Below are positions 47,451-59,363 of a stretch of DNA of 64,000 bases, piece after piece (the stretch's first letter is position 1; each line of letters begins with the position of its first letter). The notes under the pieces were generated by a model that saw only the letters and a program-made list of their open reading frames with translations, did not search any database and had not been told where the DNA came from. This DNA is from Perilla frutescens (lineage: Eukaryota > Streptophyta > Magnoliopsida > Lamiales > Lamiaceae), in NCBI GenBank assembly GCA_026008535.1, contig BRKX01000004.1, positions 56,366,501-56,430,500 on the forward strand, read 5' to 3'. The position numbers were made by a program, and so were the translations under genes.

Positions 47451-49137
47451 AAATCATGTCGTCTTCTAAATCTCTCTCGGTCATCTATCTTGTTTCTCGT
47501 GACTAAATATCTCTATGAATCTTCTTTATTCATCATTTGGACATTTATTGAATCTTGTATGTCCTAATATTGAAAGATTGTCTTTTCATCCTTAATTCTA
47601 CTATTTTATTTTAAACTCTGAAGTTGATTTCATCTTTCACTAGGAGTCTCAAATCTTTTCATTATCATGTGGTCACTGATTTTATTAAAAATGGAGTTCG
47701 TTTGACCTTCCAACGGAATTTTATTCATTCTCTATTTCAACCATATACCATATATTAAAATACATCACAAATTGATTGCCACCACTCAACCTTATTGTGC
47801 TTTATATGTCACCACGCATGTCAAGGGTGGGGGTAGCTGAACATCCTGAACCATGAAAATAATGAGCAAGCTTAATGAAGCATCACTCATTTATCTTCTT
47901 TCTCTATCATCTCTGCCCTCTCCTCCCCAAGAAACCATCTTTCTTTCAATCTTTTAGTAATGAAATCCGTTGACAAAATTCTGAAACTTTATACATACAT
48001 TTCTTTGTCATAATGGAACAAAATTTGTTTTGATGTTGTTTTAACTGGTGCTCGAAAAGTTGATAAAATGGGCCTAGAACCTCAGTGGTATTGCCAGTCA
48101 TCGAGTTGTGTCGCAGTCGCATTGTGATATCTTTTCCTGTTGATCCAGTCATTTTCTTTCCCCGAGGTTCACGTCATTATAAACCTAGCACTTCAAGATT
48201 TTTATAACAAGTCTCGGATCATCAATATGATATCATTCGGTCTATCAAAGACACGTCATAAATCGACACATCAAATTTGCCACATAAATCATTGTGTTGC
48301 GAGTGCAACTTTAGAGATTGTTTTTCTTCATTTCCTTCATGGTATGGACTTGATTTTTGGTCTATAGCAACTCCTCTTTGCATTATTTCAATCCCTTGTG
48401 TTCGATCTAAGATCAAATATCATTTGATCCTCCGACTCCAAGATATAATTTTTCCCAAAACCACACTATTTTCTGGCATATTTCATCTATATTCAAAATG
48501 ATATATTCCTTGATCATTTTCAGTTGTTGTAGCTATTGTATTATTGAACCATTTATTTCATCAAAATTCTTGTCTTCTATACTATGAAAAAATTCTACTT
48601 TTGATTGAAAATCCATTGAGTACTGAGTTTGATCGAACCCCAAACTTCTTGTTGATCAATATGTTCGGTAAACAACAACAGTTGCCTTTCCGGCCAATTT
48701 TAGGCTAAGCTGATTGGAATCTTTCTCCATCTCCTTCTCAACATTTGTAGGCTTCTTCACAATGATTGCTATTGACTGTGTCTTAATCAGATTTGAATTG
48801 AATTTTCTATGATTTTTCAAAGTTACTTCTCGATTTTAAGCCATTAAATTTTTATTTTTATTTTTATTTTTTTCGCTGGATTCGTTTCAAGTTAATTGAA
48901 AAGTATTTTAGGAACCTATTATTGAGTCATGTTGGGTTTTTAAACACGAGTAATGTTTATTCCTAGTCGAAGTAAAATGAATAAATCTCCCATTAAACTA
49001 AAGTAAATAATAGATTAATTCCGAAAATGGTTATATTGATCCTGAATCAAGGATTGATCCTTTTAGGACTTGAAAACATATTTCTGGTAGAATAATATGA
49101 AAAGAGACACAGTAGCATTTATATAGAGATATGTGTA
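47451..49137 (+). other. Strongly decayed pol interior
   Basis: This should hold RNase H and the integrase N-terminus, but no motif can be followed and both strands are full of stops. Small ORFs (47946-48152, 48140-48367, 48222-48501) have no recognisable domain. Confidence 0.4.
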
Positions 49138-50290
49138 ACATATCATCAAGTGAAAGTCGTACATCGACAACCTTTAGGTTTATGGCAGCCGTTGGAAATT
49201 TTAGAGTGAAAATAGAAGCATATAATAATGGATTTTGTGGTCGGTTTACCGTGATCAACGAAAGGAAACTCAACATTTTCTGTTATCATAGAACGATTGA
49301 CCAAATCAGCACACTTTGTGCTGATCAATACAATAGCGGAGTTAAGCAAATTAGCATAGATTTATGTAAAAGAAATTGTTTGTTTGCATAGAATTCCAAT
49401 TTCTATCATGTCAGATCGTGATACTCTTTTACATCAAAGTTCTAGAGGAGTTTCTAGGAAGCAAATAGAACTATTCTAAGCTTCAGTACCTCTTTCAATT
49501 TCCAAATAGATGGCCAGTCAAAGAGAACGATACAAATTTTAGAAGATATGCTCCGTGGAGTTGTGTTGGATGGGAAATACCAGCTTGGAAGAGATTTTAT
49601 CCTTGTTAGAGTTGGCATATAACAATATTTATCAATCAACTATAAAGATAGCACATATGAACCCTTGTATGGTCGCAAAGGCAGATCACCCCTGTATTGG
49701 GACGAAGTTGGAGAAAGGAGAATATTGGGTCTAGAGATTGTATAGATCACTGTCGAGATAATCGACCAAATTTGAGCAAGAATGAAAGAAGCACAAGACA
49801 GACAAAAAGCTTATGTAGACAAGCGCAGGACAAACTTACAATTCCAAGTTAGTGAAAAAGTTTTCTTAAAGGTATCTCCAACACAGGGTGTTGTGAGATT
49901 TGGAAAACGAGGCAAACTGAGACCAAGATTTATTGGGCCATTTGAGATACTAGAAAGAATTGGTGAGGTTGCTTACCGATTAGCTTTACCACCAGACCTG
50001 TCATAAGTTCATGATGTATATCACGTTTCAATATTCATGAAATACATGTTTGACCAAGAGCACGTTGTAAAAAAAAGGTGAGTTAGATCTACCATCTACG
50101 TTCTAATATGACGTACAAAGAAAAATCCCATGAGATTTTAGATAGAAAAGTTCAAGTCCTAAGAAACAAACAAATTCCATTGGTGTTTGTGCAATGAAAT
50201 CATCATGATCGAACTAAAGCAACCTGGGAACTAGAAAGCAAAATGAGTCAATATCCTGAGTTATTTGAAGGTACGTGAATTTCGGGACGA
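49138..50290 (+). pseudogene. Integrase and C-terminal pol remnant
   Basis: HQVKVVHRQPLGLWQPLEIL, then MDFVVGLP with the first catalytic Asp, then LTKSAHFVLI, then IPISIMSDRD with the second Asp, are Ty3/gypsy integrase hallmarks. Further on, AQDRQKAYVDKRR, KVFLKVSPTQGVVRFGKRGK and RPRFIGPFEILERIGEVAYR mark the C-terminal domain typical of the Tekay/Del lineage. It ends near FRDEILL just before the polypurine tract. At least seven in-frame stops and frameshifts make it non-functional; several stops fit TGG to TGA/TAG or CGA to TGA changes. Confidence 0.85.
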
Positions 50291-50299
50291 AATTCTTTT

Positions 50300-50312
50300 A
50301 AGGAGGGAGGAG
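50300..50312 (+). other. Polypurine tract
   Basis: AAGGAGGGAGGAG lies immediately before the 3' LTR and would serve as plus-strand primer. Confidence 0.88.
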
Positions 50313-50406
50313 TATAATACCCCGAAAATTTTATTATCTAAATTTAATTAGGAATATATATATCTAAAGTTAGAATAAGTGTAATATCCAATATTCTTGG
50401 TATTAA

Positions 50407-50437
<31 letters not shown>

Positions 50438-52500
50438 GCATATGCTAACCATAAGGATAATCTAGGAAAGAAAACGGACCCTTCTAGGTCACATTTTTAG
50501 GTGATGTGTGCTCATTCAGTGTGTTAGAAATACCTTAGAATATTTTCGTATTTAATTTAGAACCCCTAGATATGCACTTAATTTGATTAAATAGAATTTA
50601 TTTACTAAGTATAATAGATTTATTGTGACAAATATATATATATATATATATATTGTATTTATGTATATCATTTACATATTTATATATAATAAAAATAATA
50701 AAATATATATTATTTAAATATGTAGCACTGGCATAAGGGTAATCTAAATATATATGTATAGGGTTGACTTAATATAAAAATTAATAATAATGCTAATAAT
50801 ATTAAAATAGAAGACTGTAAGATAAAGCTTAATTAACATACATGGCAATCATGCACCAACTCTTAATAATGTATCTACACGTGTGGTGATGATAGTGTTG
50901 CTTAGTGAGCCTAAACTTATTACAATGCATGGTAACTTGTATGTAAATATATATACAAATATATATCACATATATACGCATGCAATTTACAACCAAATTC
51001 ACGAAATAAATTGCTGAAGGTACGAAAAAAAATACTTTTACTCTTTTAATTAGTAATAATAGTTTATGTTACTCAATTTTCTGTAGTTAATTGTTACGTA
51101 AATATCTATCAATGAATTGTTCATTTTTTTTAAAAAAAAAATCAAGTTTATTAATTAACTAAATGATTGTTATTTTACTTTTATTCATTTATTTTTCTGA
51201 AATCATTAATATTTAATTAAAGTTTATTTGATTAACAACTATACTCTGATTCCATTAAGTACTGATGCAGATGATAGTAGTTTATTTAATTTGAATATTT
51301 AGTTTAATCGGATCAACTTGTATAAGTTATATATATATATAAATATATGTATTTACCTAGTTTAGTATTTATAACATGTGATTAATTAGTTAATTTAATT
51401 GAATTAAATCTCATAATGAACTTTTATTATTATTTAATCATCAATTGTTGTTTTAAAATGTGTAACCAAGTCCTTAATAGAGTGTAAACTATAAAGTATT
51501 GAGGGCAGTTAAACTGTAAGAAATAAAATACAAAAGTTTAATAGAAACTTAAATTAAAAGGAAATTTAGGAATTGAGTTTTAGATAGGAGCCCTTAATTT
51601 GGTTAAACTAAGCACATGCCGGTTATTGTAGGGTCAGAGGAAGTAGCAGAAATCGAGTAAAACCAATCCAGAATTTGAAAGCAAATCTATTATCTAGGTG
51701 GGATATATTATATCTTTGCAAATTGTATCTTTCGAGTTATTAAGCTCTGCTTTGTTAAAATTGCATATGTGACTATCTGTGTTAAATATTTACGTGCTAT
51801 TGTATGTTGTCGGAGTCTCATATACCAGCGATGTGTCAATGTGAGTAGCTACAGTATGCATGCATTATTTGTCATGCCCTACTCATTGTCGGTGAGACTA
51901 AAATGAAATACTTATGAGTTATACTCATTGGGTATACTTGTCCATACTCAACTTTACGCGTGGTGATGTAGTATGGGTTGCGGGCAGTGACTGGTTATAC
52001 TCTTAAGCGCTTCACGATAAAATATTTTGGTGAACTTAGGTTGCTTTCAATTTTAAAACCTCCTAAGCTTCATTAGCTGCATGGACATAGATAGATTACT
52101 TTAACAAAATGATTTGCATAACTTGAATTGTGAAAACTTGCCCATTGAGTACACTAGTACTCAGCCCAAATATTTTCAAATATTTTTCAGGTCAGTAGGC
52201 TGGCTCGTGGATGTAACGATGCTGAGAGATGGACTTTTGTTGTTTACGTATTTTCCCATTGTCTCTTTTTGTTAAGTATTTTGTTGATAATGAAGTCTCA
52301 GCACTTGTAATATCCTTTTGTTAAACACTAAGAGCTCTGATCTTGGTGTTATGAATAGGTATATATTATTATATTATGTTTGATTATTTTGAGTCTTCTG
52401 TTGAGATTTTGTTAATCAGGTTACCCACTTTCTTTCCCGCTTCTTAATTCCAACCCCCGTGGCGTCTATTTCCACGGTCTTTCAGGACCGGGGCGCTACA
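50313..52500 (+). mobile_element. 3' LTR of the Ty3/gypsy element
   Basis: Starts TATAATACCCCG, where the 5' LTR has TGTAACACCCCG, so the terminal TG is mutated to TA. It ends GGGGCGCTACA. It is 2188 bp and aligns with the 5' LTR with only scattered differences. Flanks are TATAG on the left of the element and ATTTT on the right, so no TSD is visible. Confidence 0.92.
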
Positions 52501-52526
52501 ATTTTACATATCATAAATAAAAAAAT

Positions 52527-53229
52527 GGGAAAACTGTCATTTTGGTACCCTATATATATGTAACATCTTATCACTTTTGGCATATATCCTACGTATTGTT
52601 TCAGTTAAAATGATACTCTAACGATACTTTTTTGAACCACTTTGATCTTAATTACCTGGAATAGTAGGTTTATGGGGTCATTTGGGTCATTTTTATTATT
52701 GTTTGAAGTTGAAGAACCAAAACAAAAATTAAAAATATTATATAATATAATTTTTTTCAAAATATTATATGATTTAATTTATTTTAAATATATATATATA
52801 TATAATTTATTTTTTAATAAAGTTGTAATTTTAATTTTTTAAAAATATATATATATGTATAAAATTTAAAAAATTATAATTTCAAAATTTTAAAAATTTA
52901 TAATTTATTTTTTAAAAAAAAATTATAATTATAATTTAAAAATAAATAATTATAATTAAAAAAAATTATGATCATATTTTGAAATTTAAAAAAATATTTA
53001 ATTTAATTTTTTAAAATTTATGTAATTTCAATTTTTTTAAAAATATATAATTTTATTTTATTTTAAATATATATTTTAAATTTTTTATTTTAAAAATATT
53101 TTTTTAATTTTTAATAATAAAAATTATATATTTTTTTAAATTTTCAAATTTTGTCCCTCAACTTTAAGAAATGATACCAAAATTGATAAGAGGTCAAGCA
53201 TAATAAGGTACCAAAATGGTCATTTTCCC
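52527..53229. mobile_element. Foldback element, 703 bp, AT-rich core
   Basis: The ends are inverted over about 50 bp: GGGAAAACTGTCATTTTGG at the left and, in reverse, GGGAAAATGACCATTTTGG at the right. Both continue with GGTACC and a CTTATCA block. The core (about 52700-53150) is almost purely A and T. The GGG start and size suggest a Mutator-type non-autonomous element. The flanking nine bases match only partly, so the TSD is uncertain. Confidence 0.7.
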
Positions 53230-53709
53230 TGAAAAATCGTCTATGTTTGATTTCACGCTATGTATAGATTAATGTTGTACAGTAATACTATATAATATAT
53301 TCATATACGTGTGTAAATAAACTTACAATGATATAAATTTGAAGATAGAGTTTGAGGTGTTCTCTCTACAAATTAAAGAGATGATGACAAAGCATTAATC
53401 GAATTGTGGAAACGTTGTTCAAGCCGTGAGAATTCTCCCTCGATGATGTCATATTCACTTTAAATAGTCTAAAGCGATGACGAAGATGTATATATTACTA
53501 TAATTTTCTTAAATGTGTTTGACGAATGCGTCTTTTTTTCTAATTTTTTTCATTATGCCTAAAATTATAAAAGATTACAATTATGTTTGTAATGTCGTTC
53601 AGACGAATCAATTATATTGTTTATTTTATTGGGCACAATGAATGGAAATTTATTCATGGATATGAACTGTCAGCCAATAAAATAGTGAACACACTTCAGT
53701 ATAACATTA

Positions 53710-53762
<53 letters not shown>

Positions 53763-53830
53763 GATATTAAATATTTGATTGTGGTTTACTTATTTTATTA
53801 ATAAAAATTATTTATTATAAATATATATCA
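53230..53830. other. AT-rich DNA upstream of the Helitron end
   Basis: No gene recognised. A TTA microsatellite lies at 53708-53762; the ORF 53583-53801 is mainly that repeat (poly-Leu). Confidence 0.5.
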
Positions 53831-53858
53831 CCGTGCATCGCACGGGATGTAATGCTAG
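53831..53858 (+). mobile_element. Helitron 3' terminus
   Basis: CCGTGC-ATC-GCACGG forms a 6-bp stem hairpin, followed nine bases later by CTAG (53855-53858) and a T. A GC hairpin shortly before a CTRR end, inserted before T, is the Helitron 3' signature in plants. The sequence immediately after the end aligns with 39736-39955, consistent with insertion into the FAR1-like copy. The 5' end was not located. Confidence 0.75.
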
Positions 53859-53867
53859 TTAATAGTT

Positions 53868-54842
53868 AATAATTCTTAATTTACACACTCGGGATATATT
53901 TAAAAAATGATCCAAATCATCCATTTACCAAATTAATGGTTAATAATTCTTGTAAGAAATTTGATTTTGCTGGAATTTTATGTTTTCATATTTTGAAAGT
54001 ATTTATATTGAATAACACATTATGAAGATCCTAAATGAAAGCATATTGAAAAGGTGGACGCCTCAAGCGAAAGTTGAATTATTTGGGTAAGTGAATCAAA
54101 TTTCATAAGTCACTTGGATCCAAAAATGCTTCAAAATATGAGATATAAGGAATTGTGTGGATTATATGTTCAATTGGCTACAAAGGCTGCAAAGAGTGAA
54201 GATACTAACAAAATGGTGAAAGCTGGTTTTCTGAAGATGTCTGAAGATGTCTGAGATGGTGGATGAGAGGTTACAAAGTGGGAAATCAAAGGTAAGTTAG
54301 GCTACCATTTGAAGAGTTTGACCATATTGATAAGTTACAAACTCATGATAACAACACTCGTGGAGCCAAAGGAATAAAAAGCAAAAATAAAACAACATCA
54401 GGAAAAAGAGTGAGAGATGGCCTAGAAAAAAGTTCGAGAAGAAAAAGACCTGAGAAGAAAAGCTAAACTCCGAGCCTTTACCAATAGCTACAAATTCGGC
54501 TCCATTTTTGTCATCCAATATTGAGGTGATGCATATTTGTATTTTTTTTATTTCATCAAATTTTCTTTACATTTAAAATAAATTATTCTACATGATTTTT
54601 TGATTGAATATGGATATAAACAAAATGATATTATTTACAATATGTGTATGCTCATTGAAATTAGTTTTTTACTTTGATATATCAAACTAAAATAGTTCTT
54701 TGTTATAACTATTTTTTTAATTGGGCATAAATAGGTTTTATTAATATATTTTTTTAGTTAGGCATAATTATGTTTTATTAATTTATTTTATTTCAGAATT
54801 GGAGTGCAAGCCACATGAAACCAAGAGATATTTGTGATGATA

Positions 54843-54873
<31 letters not shown>

Positions 54874-55120
54874 TTGAAGTTTTATTTCTTAGTTTATTAG
54901 TTTATTTATTGATGACAGGTAGCTTTCACAAGTTCAAGTCAACAAAATTTTTCAGGATCCTCATTTTTAATGGGCATGACTGATTTATTATTGGTAATAC
55001 AAGTTCTATATCATCATTAATATAATTATTATTTTTATATGAATTATAAGTTAGTAATTACATACTTGTGTTTTATGTAGGCTCGGTAACTATCCAATTT
55101 AGGCTACATGGTGACAAACA
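53868..55120 (+). pseudogene. FAR1/FRS-like C-terminal half, copy 2
   Basis: Starts with the SWIM segment (CKKFDFAGILCFHILKV at about 53951, then LKRWTPQAKVELFG) and a GTAAGT donor at about 54087. It continues with MLQNMRYKELCGLYVQLATK and SEDTNKMVKAGFLKMSEDV, close to the conserved helix after SWIM in FAR1-like proteins. Another GTAAGT follows at about 54292, then a basic region (KRVRDGLEKSSRRKRPEKKS), and small exon-like pieces at about 54796-54827 and 54920-54990. Introns are present, so it is a genomic copy, not a retrocopy. Stops and frameshifts (for example TGA at 54250) make it a pseudogene of either a host FRS gene or a MULE transposase. Confidence 0.65.
54853..54872. repeat. CA microsatellite
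   Basis: A run of CA units directly after a short TA run, inside the FAR1-like pseudogene. Confidence 0.9.
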
Positions 55121-55787
55121 ATTGTGAACAAAGCAATGACTATCACTATGGAACATGAAGTTATGTTGCAACCTACAATGACAAATCTAATTGTCCATCT
55201 ACATGCTTTGATGACATATTTTGTTGAGACAAATGATCATGAGTAGTAGAGACCCGAGACATATTTATTTATTTATTTTATTCTTAGAGATTTGAGAATT
55301 CACATTTTATTTTTATCTTGGTCAATAAGATCTTTATTGATCAAATATAACGAGTATTTGGTTATTGAAGTACCAATACATTAGGATAATTTTGAAAGAA
55401 TTACAATATATAAATTTACTATTCCCAGTTTCCGCTACATTATAACCTCAAATATATAGTTAATTTACATATAATATATATAACACATCTATATTTATTC
55501 AAAGAAAGACATATATATAATATATGCAATTTATATATTTATTTAGTTAATCGATTATATATCTATAATTAAGGTAAATTTCACATGATTAGAAAATCAA
55601 TGACCACAATTGAATATATATTTATTTGTTATTTAAGGTAAATATTCATATAATTATTATAACTAAATTAATGGAATTTTAGGTAAAATAAATGTGTTCA
55701 ATTAAAATATAATTCCTTTTATAGATAGGTGGATTATAAGCTAAGCAATAATCTAAATTGTGGTTATTAGTGTAGCTATATAAATTA
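55121..55787. other. AT-rich DNA, possible 3' part of the FAR1-like copy
   Basis: No domain recognised. ATTT repeats near 55263. Confidence 0.4.
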
Positions 55788-55796
55788 TAAATTAAA

Positions 55797-56268
55797 GGGT
55801 AAATTATAATTTAATTTCCAATATTTGAAAGTTTTAATAAAAATAGTCCAACGTTTTAATAATTATAATTTAATTTCCAACGTTTCGATATTCTAACAGA
55901 AATAATCCAACATTTGATATTAACAATTTAATTTCCAATGTTTGAAAATTTTAACAGAAATTACCCAATATTTTTGGCTAAAAAAACTATTTCGGTCGAT
56001 TTCAATCACATTTACTCCTAAGTGAGCTAGAAACCCATATAACGGACTAACAATTTTACCGAAAAATGATCAAAATAATTTTTTTCGCCTAAATTATCAG
56101 ATCATTTTTGTTAAAATGTTCAAACATTGAGAATTAAATTGTTAATATTAAACGTTGGGTTATTTCTGTTAGAATATCCAAATGTTGGGGCTTAAATTGT
56201 AATTATTAAAATATTGGGTTATTTTTATTAAAACTTTCAAACGTTGAGAATTAAATTTTAATTTGCTC
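55797..56268. mobile_element. Mutator-type MITE, 472 bp, 9-bp TSD
   Basis: A perfect 9-bp duplication TAAATTAAA flanks it (55788-55796 and 56269-56277). Left end GGGTAAATTATAATTTAATT; right end in reverse GAGCAAATTAAAATTTAATT. Each arm contains about three diverged tandem copies of a roughly 60-bp phrase (TAATTTCCAAxxTTTGAAA, then AATAATCCAAC), so nearly the whole element folds back on itself. It has no coding capacity. Confidence 0.88.
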
Positions 56269-56277
56269 TAAATTAAA

Positions 56278-56700
56278 CAGATATTAGTGTAGGTTATTTA
56301 AGAAAAAATGGTTTCTCAAAATTCATTGAATAATATTAGCATTAAAATAACTTTATATTCTCCCTAAAAAAATATATATTCGAGATTACTATTTTAAGCA
56401 AGTGTAAATGGGACGGAAAAATCGAGTTTCTATTTTAGGTATATTTATTTGTTTTTATATTAAGATATTAAGATAAGATTAAGATATGCATAATTTATGC
56501 ATAATGATAGATTAATATATAATTTAAATAAAATAATATAATCTAAATTAATTATAACATAATTAATGTGTATATTCTACATTTTTCATTGATGGTATAT
56601 TAAATTGGTAGCTGAATTCCACAGTGAAATCTTCATTTGCATTCTATGAATTCCACTCCCACATAATTAATTGGCTATATTTTTTTTAGTGAAAGAGATT
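56278..56700. other. AT-rich DNA without a recognisable feature
   Basis: Nothing supported on either strand. Confidence 0.5.
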
Positions 56701-56707
56701 GAAATTA

Positions 56708-57060
56708 CTAAAGAGCCCTTTCAACGGACGGAATGTCTGACCAAATTATATATGGGAAGTCACCGGTGTAAGAAATAAAAGAAGAATTACTAACAGCTAA
56801 TTTTGTCATAGCATGTGTCGTATGATTTGCAGTTCTACGAGCCCAGCTAAAGATCACACTCTTGAACCGATTGGCTTCCACTTGGATGGATTTACACACC
56901 TCTCCTCTGTATGATAAGTCTTCTCTCTCGGACACTAAGATCTATTAGATTAATTGACAGTCAGTTTCTAAGATTAGTTCTCTTACTTCACATTCCTTAG
57001 CCAAACGAGACCCTCTTGGCAAGCAATCCCCTCGGCAATTTCTGGGGTGAGACCCACCTG
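56708..57060 (-). pseudogene. RNase H-like (RVT_3) domain remnant, LINE-type
   Basis: Read from 57060 downward: GLTPEIAEGIACQEGLVWLR, then ECEVRELILETDCQLI with the Asp typical of the second catalytic strand, then SEREDLSYRGEVCKSIQ and FSWARRTANHTTHAMTKLA. The last fits the R-x-x-N-x-x-A/T-H-x-(L/M)-A-K-L-A end of plant RNase H-like domains found at the C-terminus of LINE reverse transcriptases and as stray single-domain genes. Two adjacent stops near 56945 and a frameshift near 57005 break it. No reverse transcriptase lies next to it. Confidence 0.7.
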
Positions 57061-57717
57061 TAATTAATTTGTATATTATATATTTTATACATTATTAACT
57101 TGATTTTGAGGTAGGATAGTTTTGGCGGGAAATTAAAATCCAAACTATCCTACTTTTAGATATAGTAGGATTTAATATATATAGTACGCTTAATTGGTTG
57201 GATAAATTATTTAGGACGTGATTGGTATGATGGAATGGAATGGAATGATTATTTCCATGTCCATTCTCATTCCACCGATTGATATGGTTTAAAATTGGGA
57301 ATCACTATTCCCGATGGAATCCCTATTTCCAAAGGAAGGAGAATAGTCATTCCATCCACACCCCATGTGTTTAGCTATTCCCAATAACTATAAAAATTAT
57401 ATGTGATATATTTATACATAATCATGTTTTATAATATTATTTTATCATATTTCGAAAAAAAAAATCAAAAATCAAATTAAATATTTTTTTATTATTATTA
57501 TTATTATTATTAATTTTCAAAATATAATTTAAAAATATATGTTAAAATCAAATTTTGATAGCTTTTATAATTTTGTTGAAGAAAAATGAAAGTAATACCG
57601 AAATAAATATACCATAAAAATATGTTATAATACAATATAAAATATTTATATATTTCATATAATTTAATATATTCAAATGAAAAATTGAAATGTTAAATTA
57701 TTTTTCTATGAGAAGGA
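57061..57717. other. AT-rich DNA with a GGAAT-rich MITE-like patch
   Basis: At 57226-57370 GGAATGGAATGGAATG and inverse ATTCC phrases recur, as in common eudicot MITEs, but I could not fix ends or a TSD. The rest is A/T-rich. Confidence 0.35.
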
Positions 57718-57721
57718 AGGA

Positions 57722-57802
57722 GCGTCTGGTCATTCCGATCACCGGGCTTCCCGGTCTCGGCAAGACCACTCTTGCCAGAAGTATTCTCAGGAAGAATAAG
57801 AT
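57722..57802 (+). pseudogene. NB-ARC P-loop microfragment of an NBS-LRR gene
   Basis: About 26 codons encode ERLVIPITGLPGLGKTTLAR and SILRKNK. GLPGLGKTT is a Walker A motif in the form used by NB-ARC resistance proteins, and the preceding ERLVIPI resembles R1-type CC-NBS-LRR proteins. The stretch is far more GC-rich than its surroundings. No kinase-2, GLPL or LRR sequence is near, and an AT-rich low-complexity tract follows at once. It is an isolated gene fragment, probably carried here by a transposon or left by deletion. Confidence 0.7.
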
Positions 57803-57985
57803 TCTTTTTTTTTAATAAAGTTAAATTATTAGTTTTAAGTTTTTTTTTTGTAAAAAAACATATTTTAGATGTGAGGGCATTATTGTCAATATTGGTGGTG
57901 CAAAGAGTAAAAATTGTAGTGCAGGAAGTAGATGTAATGCAAAGAGTAAAAGTAGTGGTGCAAATAGAAACTCCCATAATTATAA

Positions 57986-58770
57986 GGGTTAATTGGTTTA
58001 AATATCACAAACTATTCATAATTTTTGATTTTTAACACGAACTTTAAAATGTTGTCTCCACAGCACCAATTTTTATTTTTTATAATTACAACATCAGTTC
58101 AAAATTGAGTGCAATTACAAGCACAAAAATTATATGAAATATTTAATCTATTTAAAATGTTACACGTACAACATAAACTTACATTTTTTTCCAATTATAA
58201 CATCTTTTTTTTTTTTTGCAATTATAACATCATGAAATGCTTACATATTTCATGATGCATTTTATATTTTATTTACATGTGTTTGTAATATTATTTAGTA
58301 TTTTTGTTCTATAAATAAATCTGATAGATTCATGTTGTCATATCCAAAAAATTGGTTATGTTACCTGTTGAATATTTATTTAAACTCCATTTTCATATAA
58401 TTTTTTATGCTTTTATTTTTCGTAATTATTCACTCAATCTCAGAAGTTTTGTAATTATCTATTTGTGTTTATAAATAATTTATACTCGTACCTCACACAT
58501 ATAAAATATTAACTTAATTTACATCAAATTTTCAATGTTAATAAAATAAAACATATATGAGAAATAAAATTGTATCAATGTATTACGGAAAAAAAAAAAG
58601 AATAAAAAATAAGCATTTCGTAGAATTTTTGTGCTTGTAATTGCACTCAATTTTGAACTGATGTTGTAATTACAAAAAAATGTAAGTTCGTGTTGTGGAG
58701 GTAACATTTTAAAGTTCGTGTTAAAAACCAGAAATCACGAATAGTTCGTGATATTTAAACCAATTAACCC
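57986..58770. mobile_element. Mutator-type element with long TIRs, 785 bp, 9-bp TSD
   Basis: A perfect TSD TAATTATAA lies at 57977-57985 and 58771-58779. The TIRs of roughly 140 bp begin GGGTTAATTGGTTTAAATAT at both ends and share the TTTTTAACACGAACTTTAAA and GTGCAATTACAAGCACAAAA blocks with few mismatches. The interior is AT-rich without a transposase. Small ORFs overlapping it (58519-58707 and the end of 57772-58035) are not genes. Confidence 0.92.
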
Positions 58771-58779
58771 TAATTATAA

Positions 58780-59326
58780 TGTTATGTAAATCTATATATA
58801 TATATATATATATTATAACACACTCATGCAACCCATTTTTTCCCTCTCATTTATGCATTAAATCCTAATAAATTACATTATATTCTATATAAGTACTAAT
58901 TAGAATATTATCATATAATTATATTAATCATGTCTATACAAAATAAATTACATATCTTACAATTACTTTAGTCAATCTACAAGAATATTATCGTTAATCA
59001 AAGCATGTAATCATCAATTTATATAAATGTAAACGATCTTCAATTACGTTAATCAAGCAATGTAAGTTTTCATAATAATAATAATAATAATAATAATATG
59101 TTTACAAAATTTTATTCATTTCTATTTCTTTGAAGTCTTTTTTAATATAATTACATTTATTTCTTTCTTTTTTTTGCTATCTTTTTTATCTGATTTTTAT
59201 GATGTTGCAAATTGAAAGAGTGATGCCGTGATTGTTTGAAGTAATCATTTTTATCATAGTATATATTTTCCCTTTATCATTGTATTTTTCTTGACTTTGT
59301 TTCACACACACAAGCGTACACACATA

Positions 59327-59363
<37 letters not shown>

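Noticed and set aside
48140..48501. Overlapping ORFs inside the Ty3/gypsy interior
   Set aside because: No domain, overlapping on both strands, in a region where pol is decayed.
54297..54518. 73-codon minus ORF
   Set aside because: Antisense to the lysine-rich C-terminal region of the FAR1-like pseudogene.
57693..58035. Two opposite ORFs of 87 and 94 codons around the P-loop fragment
   Set aside because: Neither is in the P-loop frame; both include microsatellite-like GTGCAAAGAGTAAAA repeats and part of a MITE end.
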